A stretch of DNA of 64,000 nt from Hymenoscyphus infarciens (lineage: Eukaryota > Ascomycota > Leotiomycetes > Helotiales > Helotiaceae), in contig LLCB01000036.1 in assembly GCA_001414345.1 (NCBI GenBank), forward strand, positions 186,001-250,000, written 5' to 3'. Below, one piece after another: positions 1 through 10,275 of this stretch (its first letter is position 1; every line of letters starts with the position of its first letter). Both the position numbers and the translations under genes were made by a program. The notes beneath the pieces were generated by a model. The model was not told the DNA's origin. It saw only the letters and a list, made by a program, of their open reading frames with translations, and ran no database searches.

Positions 1-3000
1 ATATTAGAGAGATATACGAAAAGAGAGAGATAACTATTAAGTACTTACTACTATATTACTTTTAATTTAATCTTATTAAATTAAGCTTTAAAGACCTTAA
101 AGCCTCTATTTAATACTATTATAAGTAAGTATATATCTCTTCTAATTACAACGGCTTTAAAGGCTTTTTATAAGAGTAAATACTCTATATAAGTGAAGGA
201 GAGAGCGCTAAAAAGAGAGCTTATAGCTACTTTAAGAATTGCTTTTATACTATAGAGTAGTATATAATATATTAAATTAACTAAGAAGCAACGAAGAGGA
301 GATTAATAAGTATAAAGTAGATAAGAAATAAGAGATATAAGAAGAGTATATTATATTTATTCTTTAATTATACTAACGGATTATAAGCTCTTATAATAGC
401 CTCTAGCTACTTTTAATCCTATATATTATAATAGCTTTTATATACTCTCTACTAAGCGTAACTGTTCTAAAAGTTACTATAAGAGTTAAAGCTATTACTA
501 TATTAGTTTAAGAAGAGTAAAAGGTATATAAGTACTCTATAATTATCTCTAAGAAGCTTATATATATAATCGAAGTAAGAGGTCGTTCTTTTAAGCTAGC
601 TATAGAATATATTATCTCTAATACCTAAGATAATAGTAAAGTACTCTCTAATACCTATAATATATATATCTACTATCTTATACTAATATTTAATATCGTA
701 TATAGGTTTTTTAAAGCGTAAAGAGTAGAGGTAGATATAGTTGTTTTACTCTTATAAAATTAGTATAAAGAAGAACTAGATAATAAAAGATAAATAATAA
801 AAAGTAGATAAAAGAGTATAGATAAAGAGGTGTAAATAATAAATATATAAATAATAAAAATATCTCTCTCTCTAATTATACTATTAAAATAGTTATTAAA
901 GCTTATTTTAATATATATTTATTAATAACTAATATTACTAATTTACTAGGTTCTTATACTTAATAATAAGACTCTATATATACTAAGCCTAATTTAGTTA
1001 TAACTCTATAGAAACTATATCTAATTAAGAGACGCTAAACTCTTTTAGTAAATTTTAAATATTAAACTACTATACTCTTACTAGGTGTTCTTATAACTTA
1101 AAATCTTTTAAAAATCCTAAAAAATTAAATATTTATCTAAATAGACTAATTCCTTCTTTATAAATATAAATAATAATATAAATAAGTAATATTATATATT
1201 AAAAAATTAATTATAATTATTAAAATTTTTATAAATTTTCTATCTTATTCTTATCTCTCTCTCTTACTCCTCTCTAGTATAGACCTCTTAAATTATATCT
1301 ATAGAATCTTCTATATTCTTATTCTTATTCTTATTCTTACTTCTACTACTACTATTACCTCTATTACTTCTATTATAAATTATAACTCTTTCCTACTCTT
1401 TATAACCTAATAGAAGCTACTTCTTAATAGGCTCTTTTTAGAGTATATCTTTTCAGAGCCTATCTTCTTAAGAGTTTTCTAGAGGCGTTAGTATAAAAGC
1501 ATCTCTCTTATATACTCTCTTAAAAATACTAATATCTTTAAATAACTTCTTCTATATACTAAGAGTAATACTTATATATACTAATTCTATTATATTCAAA
1601 TTATAAAAGTCTTTAAAGCTTAGAGATTATTTCTATACTACTTAGATATAATCGCTATATATTATATAATTAAAATAAGTAGGATTATATATACGTTTAT
1701 ACTATAACTAAAACATATACTATAATTCTACTATAGACGTTACTTTATGTTTATTATAATCTATAGTACTTAAGAGATAATAGAAGAGAGCTATAGATAA
1801 TTAACTAGATAATATTAGAAATAGTAGAAGTAGTAGAAGAGAGTATAGTAGTATAGGCTTCTTAATAGTATTAACTCTTAAATTATCTCTTATAACTACT
1901 AAGGAGTTAAAGTATATATTAAAAGATATACTATATCCTCTACTTATATATACTAGTAGAGGTGCTATTATCTCTCTCTTTATCTCTTCTTTTTTATTTA
2001 TATATATTAAATTTATAATAACAAACGTAGAAGAAGTAGTTATTAATCCCTAGTCTCTATATACTCTCTTTATCTATAACTTTATATCTAAATACCTTAT
2101 TATATAGTAATTAAGAGTAGTAGGTTATATATAGTATATTCTAGAGAAGTTAGTATACGTATCTTTAGTATACTTAAAGTTCTTTTAAATCTTTATTATT
2201 ACTTCTAGTACTCTTATCTATAACGCTCTCTTAATTACTAAATCGTCGAGCTATCTACTTATTATAGTAGAGCGCTCTCTCTTTACCTTCTCTACCTTCT
2301 TTTAAGTATTCCTTTTATCTCTCTTTCTCTTATATAAGAGAGACGCTACCGCTATCTTCTACGCTACCTTCTTATCTATATATCTCTAAGCTTTACTATT
2401 ATTATTACTTAAAGATTTAATAAAAGATAGATTACTCTTATTACTTAATTTATTCGCTGCTTTATTATATACGTTAGTAACGCTTTTAGACTTTTTAGTA
2501 CTCTCTTTCTTAAGCGCCTTTATAGTCTTTAAATTAATAGGATTATTTAGATCGTTATTTATACTATAATATACTACTAAAACGTACTAGATTATCCTTC
2601 CTCTAATAACCTTAGTATACTTTAGAGCCTCTTTAAAGTTATTCTAATTACTCTAATTACTAATATCGTATCTCTTAGGATTATTCTTTACGCTCTAGAT
2701 AGCTGTCTAATAATTAGGATCTTAGCGCTCTTAATTACGTCTAAAATAACTATTAATAAATCTATTAATAACTCTATATATATTTAATACTATATACTTA
2801 AAGTCTACCTCTTAATCTTTAAGTCTTAAATTTAAGAGCTTATTAAGAGTCCTCTCTTAGGTACTATCTATGTACGTCTTTATCTTAATTACTATAACTA
2901 GCGCTTATAGCGCTTTTAAGGTATTTAATACTTTAGAGAGAGTCTTCTTTCTAAGAGTCTTTTAGGCTTTTTTACTATTACTTTTAGAGAGCTTAGTAGA

Positions 3001-3146
3001 TAGAAAAGTTCTCTTCTTTTTAGTCTTTACTAATAAGAGTATAGAAGAGTCCTTTATAAGATTCGAAGACTTAAAGACTATCTAATATTTAGCTTTATCT
3101 TTAGCTTCTTTTCTTACTCTTACTCTTACTATCTCTCTCTCTCTAA
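1..3146. repeat. RIP-degraded AT-rich DNA, no identifiable gene
   Basis: No frame is open for any useful length. CpA and TpG are nearly absent while TpA is everywhere, which is the footprint of repeat-induced point mutation acting on old repeats. A + strand frame near 572-780 reads as a protein relic broken only by TAA/TAG, but I recognise no family. A (TTCTTA)-like microsatellite lies near 1306-1345. Pyrimidine-rich stretches between 1.2 and 3.1 kb suggest a purine-rich minus-strand sense for part of it. I see no RNA gene. Confidence 0.6.
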
Positions 3147-4314
3147 GATGCGAAGACTTAACACCTGTACGCGGTGTATTCTACGAACCTCTAGCAGTTC
3201 TATTTCGCCTCTAGAACTGTCTATAGAGCTAAGTTTGAGTTAAAAGGGCGACGTAGCGATACCTCTTTTTATAACTATTAGAGTTTTTAGCCTCTTAACC
3301 TTTTACAAAGAAGCTACGTTATATATAGTAATATACTAGATATCGACGAAAAAGACCTATATAGCTTATTTACTTAATAGTAGTATCTATAGACTACTAA
3401 AACGAACTAATTAAGAAAGCCTCTAAAGTCGATTCTATATATCCGCTAATACTAGAGGACTTCTACTCTAGATATGCCGTAGAATTATATATAACTCTAA
3501 GAAGACAAGGGCTATATACTAACCTAAGATTAAAAGTAATACCTATAATAGTTATTCTATATAGTTAACATATACTATATTTAAGTTAAGAGAATTACTA
3601 AAAGGAGTAAAGAACCCTCGACGACGGTGATAGAGTGATTAAGAGAGGCCTAGGTAGCACGAATAGGAGTATAAACGTAGAGGGGTTTTTATAACTAGAT
3701 AATAGACTCTCTACTATTTATATTAGGATATTTAAAGTACGTTTAGTAGTACTTTAATAAAGCGGCGAAATACCTCTTAGGAGGTATAAGACTATAGAGT
3801 AGAGAACCGATTCTCTAGTTAGTTATAGAGAACCGATTCTCTACTATTCATATTAGTAGATATTTAAAGCGTGTTTAGTAGCTCTTAGATAAAGCGGCGA
3901 AATACCTCTTAGGAGGTAGAGGACTATAGAGTAGAGGGAATAGAAGATAGAACTAGGAAACTCAGATTAGAGATATATTAGAGGATAGTTCTTAAGACAG
4001 TATACTAGAAGACGATTATTATTAGTCTTATATAGAGGAGAGCTAACTAAGCCCTTTTTATAAGGGCTATTATAAAGTACTAAATTAGTTGTCTATAAGA
4101 ATAACTGAAAATATTAAATTCGAATTAGAACGGAGGGAATAGAAGGAGATACTAAGCTATTACTAGGATATAAAGCTAGGAGCGTAGAGGTATATATATA
4201 TAGCAGGCCTAGTAATAGACACTCTAAGGAGTGTATAAGCTACTTTTAGATAAAACCCTATAAATAGTACGTTTATATAACGCCGGCTTTAAGCAGCTAA
4301 AAAGACTATTTAAA

Positions 4315-4349
<35 letters not shown>
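3147..4349 (+). mobile_element. Poly(A)-tailed retroposon, family A, copy 1
   Basis: A repeat of about 1.2 kb that recurs in the same orientation at 19643-20670; the two copies can be followed end to end. It begins with a head around GAAGACTTAACACC and ends in 32 consecutive A residues (4318-4349). Both flanks are (CT)n: 3132-3144 on the left and 4350-4366 on the right. This fits a target-site duplication, although low complexity weakens the point. A tail plus variable duplications implies target-primed retroposition. No coding frame is visible, so it is probably non-autonomous. This copy is much less RIP-mutated than copy 2 and carries an internal tandem duplication. Its head of about 110 bp also forms the outer ends of the inverted structure at 44402-64000. 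Confidence 0.7.
3703..3935 (+). repeat. Internal tandem duplication in retroposon A1
   Basis: Two adjacent copies of roughly 110-120 bp, at about 3703-3820 and 3827-3935. Each runs from a CTCTCTACTATT-like start through GCGGCGAAATACCTCTTAGG to ACTATAGAGTAGAG. The homologous part of copy 2 (about 20205-20310) has a single unit, so the duplication is specific to this copy or its lineage. Confidence 0.7.
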
Positions 4350-4352
<3 letters not shown>

Positions 4353-4873
4353 CTCTCTCTCTCTCTTCTCTTATCCGATCTTCTTCCTCTCTTTTAGTAT
4401 TAGCTCTTTCCTTCTCTATATATATTATATTATTATTCTTAATCGATTATTATAATTTAGCGGCTCTAGAGAGAGAGAGAGGGATTAAGAGTATATAAGA
4501 GCCTAGTACTATTAAAGAGCTCTTACTAAGAAGGCGCGCTTCTAGAGCTCTTAAGCTAGCTCTTACTAAAGCTCCTATATTAATCGTAACCTTCTTTAGT
4601 AGTAGTATATTAGTAGTAGAAGAGATGGCTTTTTAGTAGCTTTTTTAGTAGCTTTTTTAGCTCTAGAGAGTGATTTAGGTATCTCTAGCCCGGGGCCTTA
4701 TAAGCGTATATTCCTAGGCATATTAGAGTATAAAAGGTATTAATAATAAGGAGTATAAGGTAATAAGTGATGATTTAGCTAATATTTCGCCAGGGGCTCC
4801 TAGCGGTGGGTACGATACGCAAAACGCTTAGATTATAAAAAAGTAGGCAAATTCAAGCTTAACTCGCAACTGA
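4350..4873. other. AT-to-GC transition, no gene seen
   Basis: Starts with the CT microsatellite after the poly(A) tail and then shifts from RIP-type AT-rich sequence to balanced composition by about 4780. A short TTTTTTAGTAGC tandem lies near 4628-4660. No coding frame, RNA gene or clear promoter was found. Any 5' part of the following pseudogene is not here. Confidence 0.5.
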
Positions 4874-5823
4874 CTATATGTACGCCGAGACAGTAGGAAT
4901 CCCCGACTATTGCTGTATGGGGGTTCGTCCACGGAGAGGTGCAATGTTGAGAGACTGCTCGAAGAAAAAATAAAGAGTTTACAGGAGCTCTGTCACGAAA
5001 TTGTGCTTACAACGCCTTTATTGAAGAAGGCAATGCAGGGTGGAATGAAAAGAATCAAGGGTCAATTTGGAAACAATTCAGTTTTGAATGTTACTAAGAA
5101 CCCGAAGACAATAACAATCACTGGCTCCAACAAAGACCTAAAGATTGCCAATGAGCTACTTGTCGACGAAAATGAAAATGTGAAAGAAGGTGACGAAGAC
5201 TGTGTCGTATGTTGGAAAAGCGAGGACGATTCTTGGAAAACAAAATGCGGCCATGTCTACTGCAAAGATTGTTTTAGCAGCCAGTGTTCCTCGAGTAGTG
5301 GCAGTGACGGAATTCGTTGCCATGGATCCGATTGCGAGCATACTTTCTCCCTGGCAGAAATCCAGGAGATGCTACCGTTCAAGAATTTCGAGGACCTTCT
5401 CAGGGTAGCATTTGAAACCTACGTTCGCACCCGCCCGACGAAATTCAACCATTGTCCAACTCCTGATTGCCCACAAGTATACCGCGTCACTACTAACGGC
5501 GACATATTCTTGTGTACAACTTGTCTAAGCGCCATCTGTACCTCGTATAATGTTATTAGTCACGACAGGATGACTTACGCCGAATTCAAAGACTTGTCTT
5601 CAGAGGGAACCAAGGCATTCCAAAAACGGAAGAGTAATCACGATGTTCGAGATTGCCCAGTTTGCAAGTCGCCCATTAAGAAGTCCTTCAGCTGTGACCA
5701 TATAGAGTGCAGGCAATGCAATTCACATATGTACTAGTCTTGTATAAAAGTTTTTAAGACGGGAGACAGGGTTTACGAGCACATGGGTAAAGCACATAAT
5801 AGCATTTTCGTCGGAGGCTTTTG
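4874..5823 (+). pseudogene. RBR-type (RING1-IBR-RING2) E3 ligase C-terminal fragment, RIP-damaged
   Basis: The frame is open from just after a TGA at 4871 but has no upstream ATG, so the gene is truncated at its 5' end. A KH-like stretch comes first (LTTPLLKKAMQGGMKRIKGQ). It is followed by RING1 (CVVCW, CGHVYCKDCF), an IBR (CPTPDCPQVYR) and RING2 (CPVCKSPI, CDHIEC, CRQC). This is the layout at the C-terminus of fungal DEAH-helicase/RBR fusion proteins, which transfer ubiquitin through the RING2 cysteine; that cysteine (in CDHIEC) is still present. The frame stops at TAG 5735-5737 where family members have Trp. Beyond it the same frame continues with SCIKVFKTGDRVYEHMGKAH to TGA 5821-5823. Zinc-ligand cysteines appear replaced by Tyr at 5546 (IBR), 5576 (IBR end) and 5732 (RING2). 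All of these changes are G-to-A in a TpG context, as RIP would produce. It cannot make a working ligase. No helicase motifs are present. Confidence 0.8.
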
Positions 5824-6191
5824 AATCAAAACAGGGTTAAATAATTAGGTTATCTCAAGCTATAATGATAATTTCAAAGGCAGTTGGCAGACAAAATCCT
5901 ACAGCACCAAGTTTTGTTAGGCAATCACGTTAAGCTAAGGGCTCATTAACTTTTCTCACGTTCAAGTTCTGAATACCCAATTTCCCGGAGCAGCAAGGTA
6001 TGACATGGTAAACTCGTGTTCACCTAGAAAGGTTGCATTATTACGTAACCCGGAGTACGTAGTCGGGAATACAGTATAACGAAAAAGAAAGTACTTAAAC
6101 GGCGAACAGTCTAGAGAAGACTTCTATTTTCGCTCCAGGTAAACACATCTCACTCTCCTAAGGGTCGCTTCACTAGATCTCATGATACAAT
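5824..6191. other. Spacer between the two pseudogenes
   Basis: 368 bp of balanced composition with no open frame. It could hold the former promoter of the following gene: the stretch 6100-6190 has pyrimidine-rich tracts leading to the ATG at 6192. I see no convincing TATA box or binding-site cluster. Confidence 0.4.
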
Positions 6192-8180
6192 ATGGAATCG
6201 TCCAATTCTAGTTCGCCAGGGAAATAGACTCCAGAAACCAGTACGCCAGCCGCTACACCAACAGATATTACTTCGGCTTCGTTCTCGAGATTAGGGAATC
6301 ACAATACTGTCTGTTGTAACTTGGTGGCCTCTCCCATCGACGCAAAAGTCAACCCATATGAGGCTCATGGTCTCTGCATTGAGGAGGTGGTGCAGAACAA
6401 AACGCATTATGGCAATGTTAATGATAAACCGACTCAGGTATGCGATACAACATAATTATCTTGCCTTTTAAGTTAAGAGACGCGTACTACGATTATGTAG
6501 CTTTTCAAGAAAAAGGCCAAAGAGAGGCACTTTCTGAAAGTAATGAATGAACCAAACGTACACTTGATCGAGGGGAAATTGGAGTCCTTGCTACAACCTT
6601 TCTATCTTGTTCCTTCAGCCAAGGGCTCCTCGAAAACCATTTCGAAAGATGGGAAGAAAGTACAATTCGAAGATGCTAACTCTGTCTTTCAAGCACCAAA
6701 GAGCAACCAATTTTCTATTGTAGATCATGATTTTCGCCAATTAATGCTCGACAAGAATGAAAAGATTATAAGCAAAGGTGCAATATCACATTTGTTCAAG
6801 AAGCGAATCGCCGAGACTCGAAGTCTTACAAGCGACCCAAGAATTTCACACTCCACAAAAGCGAGTTCAGTGAGCTGTACTTGGTACAAGTCATCCTGTT
6901 CCGCTCGGCTTGAATTTGAGTCCAGCAAAAGAGCGTCGAAAGTAAAAAAGGCAGTTAAACAGCATCTATTCTTCAAACGGATCCTATCACTCTCATGTGA
7001 TGATTCACAAAGAGAGGTTTAGGGACCGATTAGTAAACCCATCATCACTCTTATTGTTGGGAATCTTGATCCTAGAATGAGTAGGATGCATTTTAAAGAG
7101 GTAGTAACGGATAAACTAAAGCCGAATTACATCGAAATCAGCCCCGTCGATGACGCTTCCGAACCAGAAGCTTCAAAGCATGTGGAAGAACTTCTGCGTA
7201 AATTTGGTGCTGTTTCTTCCTTTCAGTACAAGGCAGTCGATAGTGTGAGCACCAAAGTCCGAGCATACGCAACATTCAACAACCGAGAAGGGGCCATTGC
7301 TGCAGTAGATTCTCTTCACAAAGCCGAGATGAAAATATCGAAACACGCCCTATTTTTTGTCAAGCATATCATATCTGTCAACTACCTATTGCCTTCGGGT
7401 ATTCCCATTTTGAGACCTGGAATAAAGGATCAAAAAGGGGAATATTGGGACAGCGGACAATTACATTACCAGGTCTACCACCATGCCAACTCGGATCCAA
7501 AATTCAAGCTGATGGGACTGAGACTGTTCAGTGACACCGCAGAGCAAGTCGCAAAAGCATAACTGTCCACTGAAAGCCTTCTGAATGGAACTGTTGTGAT
7601 GGCTGCTTACTCTCCCATTTGGCATAAGTATCTTATGAAGCCAGGTTCGGTTGCACATCTCAAGGATCTTCAACGTGTTTATGAACTTTATATACGGTAT
7701 GATTCAATGCCGTCTCAGTTGTTGATTCATGGAGGGACTCCTTCTCAACGGAAGGAAATCGTGGATCGTTTAGAAGCGAGGATCGAAAGTTTGAGGAGAC
7801 CATCCCGAAAAGTACTTGCCCCGCTAACTCTACCGACGAATTCAAAACGAGAAACAATTCCTTCTGCTGGGGATTCAAACTACCAAGAAGTCGATGCAGG
7901 AAATGAAAACCGATGTTCTTTTGGCGAGGCACATTGCGAATATGAGGTCACTTCCACAGGCTATCAGAAAATCTCTCCAATTCCCCTGTATGCACCTGGA
8001 TCGCCACCCGGAGGAGACCAAATGTCATTTGAGACATATTACGTGACAAAGTCGAGAGCTTTTTGTTGTTGTCGAGCATTTTGTTGTCCCCGGAGATATC
8101 AGATCAATACTCCTGACGGAAAGAGGAGAACAGTGTGCGCCAGTTGCTTCAAATTTATCCATACGAGTCATGATATTTGA
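6192..8180 (+). pseudogene. RIP-damaged relative of the linker region of helicase/RBR proteins, three in-frame stops
   Basis: One reading frame can be followed from ATG 6192 to TGA 8178-8180. It is joined by a phase-0 intron at 6438-6500 (GTATGC to GTAG, 63 nt). It is broken by stops at 6225 (TAG, after PGK), 7020 (TAG, after QREV) and 7560 (TAA, after VAKA). Each is one C-to-T change from CAG or CAA, and 7020 could also come from TGG. Without them it would encode about 640 residues. The middle (around 7032-7800) resembles the region that precedes the RBR in fungal DEAH/RBR proteins. Its LLIHGG...RKEIVDRLEARIESL matches LLYGG...VERLLEEKIKSL at the start of the upstream fragment, so the two are paralogous there. 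The C-terminus is different: no RBR, but a Cys-rich stretch (RAFCCCRAFCC, VCASCF). No DEAH box or other helicase motif is visible. It was probably never a complete ligase and is now a pseudogene. It converges on the GH7 gene 244 bp away. Confidence 0.7.
6438..6500 (+). other. Spliceosomal intron in the pseudogene
   Basis: CAG|GTATGC donor and TATGTAG| acceptor, 63 nt, with in-frame stops inside. Removing it joins NDKPTQ to LFKKKAKER in the same frame. A TACTAC near the 3' end could serve as the branch site. Confidence 0.65.
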
Positions 8181-8424
8181 TTACATTTCTTGAGAAGAGA
8201 CGTGGGCTTATATGATCTGGAGTAGTTCAGTTTTGGGGGTGAAAACTCGTTGGCTGCATTGCCGTTGACATAAAAAAATCTCCATAAATGTTCCCTTTGG
8301 TCTATCATTTCTATCTATAAACAAGATACATCTACTTCTTTCTTGCTCAACAACTCCAAAAACTCTCCTTCGACGTAATTTCCAACTTCGACAGTTTACC
8401 ACAACCCCTCATTCGACTAGCATT
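8181..8424. other. Convergent intergenic spacer / 3' ends
   Basis: 244 bp between the TGA of the + strand pseudogene and the TGA of the minus-strand cellobiohydrolase. It would carry both 3' UTRs. An A-run near 8272-8278 is the only evident feature. No gene is seen. Confidence 0.5.
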
Positions 8425-10108
8425 TCACAAACATTGCGAGAAGAAATCGTTCTGCTTAGCACATGTCCATGGACTCACACAGGCCGTGGCCCCAGTCCAG
8501 TTTACTCCTCCACACTGTCCATAATGAGCAATCGTTCCTCCCGGAGCAGCGGTTGTTGTTGTCCCAGCACTCGTGGAAGTACTTTTCTTGGTCGAGGTCA
8601 CAAGTATAGTCGAGCTCGATGATACAACGGGAGCAGAACCACCAGCAAATGTTGAATTGAAGGGACCGGTCTTGATGTTCGAGTAAACAACATAAGAGTT
8701 GGGGCTCTGTGCCTCGACATCTGCTGGAACACCGGAAGCTGTAGAGCATGTACCCCGGGCATTTCCAGGCTTAGCTGGGTCACCCGTGACGGGGTATGTG
8801 CTATCGAGCCAGAGGAGACTGGCAGCATAATCATCCCAGATACTTAAGACCAAGACCATACCCGCTTTGAACGCATCGCCCATGTTGGCCAATCCACCAT
8901 GTGTTTTGAATCCATTCGAATCTCCGAAAGCTGTTTTTTGAGCATCACAGAATGTGTCGGTAATGGAGTTGCCAGAAACACCAGCGACAGTCGAGACGGA
9001 GTTTGGAATGACGACTCCATTTTGGACATAGAATCTCTTGATTTCTTGGAGGCTTCCGGAAGATGTTCCAGTGTTGGTAATGAATTGTGTGACAACGGTG
9101 AAGACCGAGTTTGTGTTGACTTTGAGGCCTGGGCCGTAGAATGATTTATCGCCCATACGGTATGAGTTGAAGTCACATCCATCGGGGTCGGTAGTGCCTC
9201 CATAACGATCATTTGAGTATGTTCCACCACAAGAGTCACCTGTGCACATATTTTGCAAGGCTCCAGTTGCTGTGTGAGGGGTATATGCTGTCGATATGGA
9301 GTTGGCTTCCCAGACGTCCATTTCGGCGCAACAAGATCCGTGGTTTCCGACTCCAGTATTAACACTGTTGGAAGCTGGAATCCATCCCTCAGAGTTTGCC
9401 TAGAGAAATTGTTAGTATGGCATAAGTGAGCTGGAAGGAGATATAAGCATTACCAGTCCGTTGATGAACTTCAGATCCCTTGGACATTGAGCATCACAAT
9501 ATCCAACACCGTACCTAGCTCCTGCTTTGTTTCCAGTATATGCAGCCTTTCCGCCATCGGCTTGCATTCCAGCAAAATATAGAGCTCCATTGATTCCTAC
9601 ACAAAATTAGCGAGGTTGCTCAAAATACTTGTAGAATGAAAATACCACAAGGAAGATGAGAAACATCAACATCAAAAGCAAGTTCCTGGTTCAACATGTT
9701 GAAAGTCTTATAATTGTCATCATCTGCCATAAGATAGACTCGTGAGCCAATGTTTTTAGTAGAGCTACTTGTGACGAAGTTCAATCTGAGGGAATTTCCG
9801 GTTGTCGTTATGCCGTAAGTACTGGCATAATTTGCTCCGTCGAGCTGACAATTGGCAGCACAAGCAGTATTGCTAGGACAGAGTGTTGCATCCCACGTGT
9901 TTCCTGTGTAGCAGTTTGTGCCAGTGGAAGAATGAAGCCATCGCCAGTTAGAGTCCAGAACAATCTTTCCGTTCACAGTGGTACAACTTCCGGGTGCTGT
10001 GCAAGTTTGCCATGTGAGAGCAGGATGGACCTCAGCTGTATTGGTTCCGATTTGCTGAGCCTGGGTATAGCCCACCAAAGGGAAAAGAATCAGGAGTAGA
10101 GAGTGCAT
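8425..10108 (-). CDS. GH7 cellobiohydrolase with C-terminal CBM1, secreted
   Basis: Three exons: 9646-10108, 9454-9596 and 8425-9399. The introns are 49 nt (9597-9645) and 54 nt (9400-9453), both GT-AG, and the total is about 526 aa. ATG 10106-10108 opens a signal peptide ([17 protein letters not shown], then QQIGT). The GH7 domain follows, with the catalytic ExDxxE in [12 protein letters not shown] at E228, D230 and E233 of the precursor. Substrate-tunnel landmarks are kept: NWRW, NDRYGG, WDDY...LLWLDS and ARGTC. A Ser/Thr-rich linker (about 455-493) leads to a CBM1 (494-526, HYGQCGG...SQCL). The enzyme would release cellobiose processively from cellulose chain ends outside the cell. The tunnel loops argue for a cellobiohydrolase rather than a GH7 endoglucanase. 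Two disulfides of the Trichoderma enzyme are missing as pairs (C4-C72 and C230-C256), and the CBM1 has Phe-Phe where Tyr is usual. No premature stop or RIP damage is seen, so the gene looks functional. Confidence 0.95.
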
Positions 10109-10179
10109 TTTTGGATTTTGCTCGAGTCACAGAGTGGGCTGATATTGATGTGAGGTTCAAGTAGTTCCCATGAAGCCCT

Positions 10180-10186
10180 CTTTATA
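10180..10186 (-). promoter_or_regulatory. Candidate TATA box of the GH7 gene
   Basis: TATAAAG on the minus strand, about 72 bp upstream of the ATG. That spacing fits a core promoter followed by a short 5' UTR. Confidence 0.5.
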
Positions 10187-10270
10187 CTTTAGAATTTGCT
10201 TTCTTTCACTTCACCATACCATCTTCAGCTCTGACCTTTAAACCAGATACGGAATTTGACCACGGCACAA

Positions 10271-10275
10271 CCAAT
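10271..10275 (+). promoter_or_regulatory. CCAAT box upstream of the GH7 gene
   Basis: CCAAT on the + strand about 163 bp upstream of the ATG. It is a possible HAP-complex site of the kind found in fungal cellulase promoters. A five-base match is weak evidence. I found no clear XlnR/XYR1 (GGCTAA) cluster in the proximal 300 bp. Confidence 0.25.

Noticed and set aside
4910..5737. A complete 275-aa RBR protein
   Set aside because: There is no ATG start (the frame begins at a TTG), the 5' part of the family is missing, and the TAG at 5735 falls inside RING2 with homologous sequence continuing after it.
6543..7562. Two or three independent genes in the 6.2-8.2 kb region
   Set aside because: All segments share one frame separated by single Gln-type stops, so one damaged gene is the simpler reading.
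8425..9321. A separate 298-aa minus-strand gene starting at MDVWEANS
   Set aside because: This is only the part of exon 3 after an internal Met within the catalytic motif; the real start is at 10108 with two introns.
8844..9365. Antisense and shifted open frames over the GH7 gene
   Set aside because: Shadows of the coding frame with no domain content.
9620..10108. A short 162-aa secreted protein ending IFILQVF
   Set aside because: The end is read-through into intron 1; splicing at 9645/9597 continues the GH7 domain.
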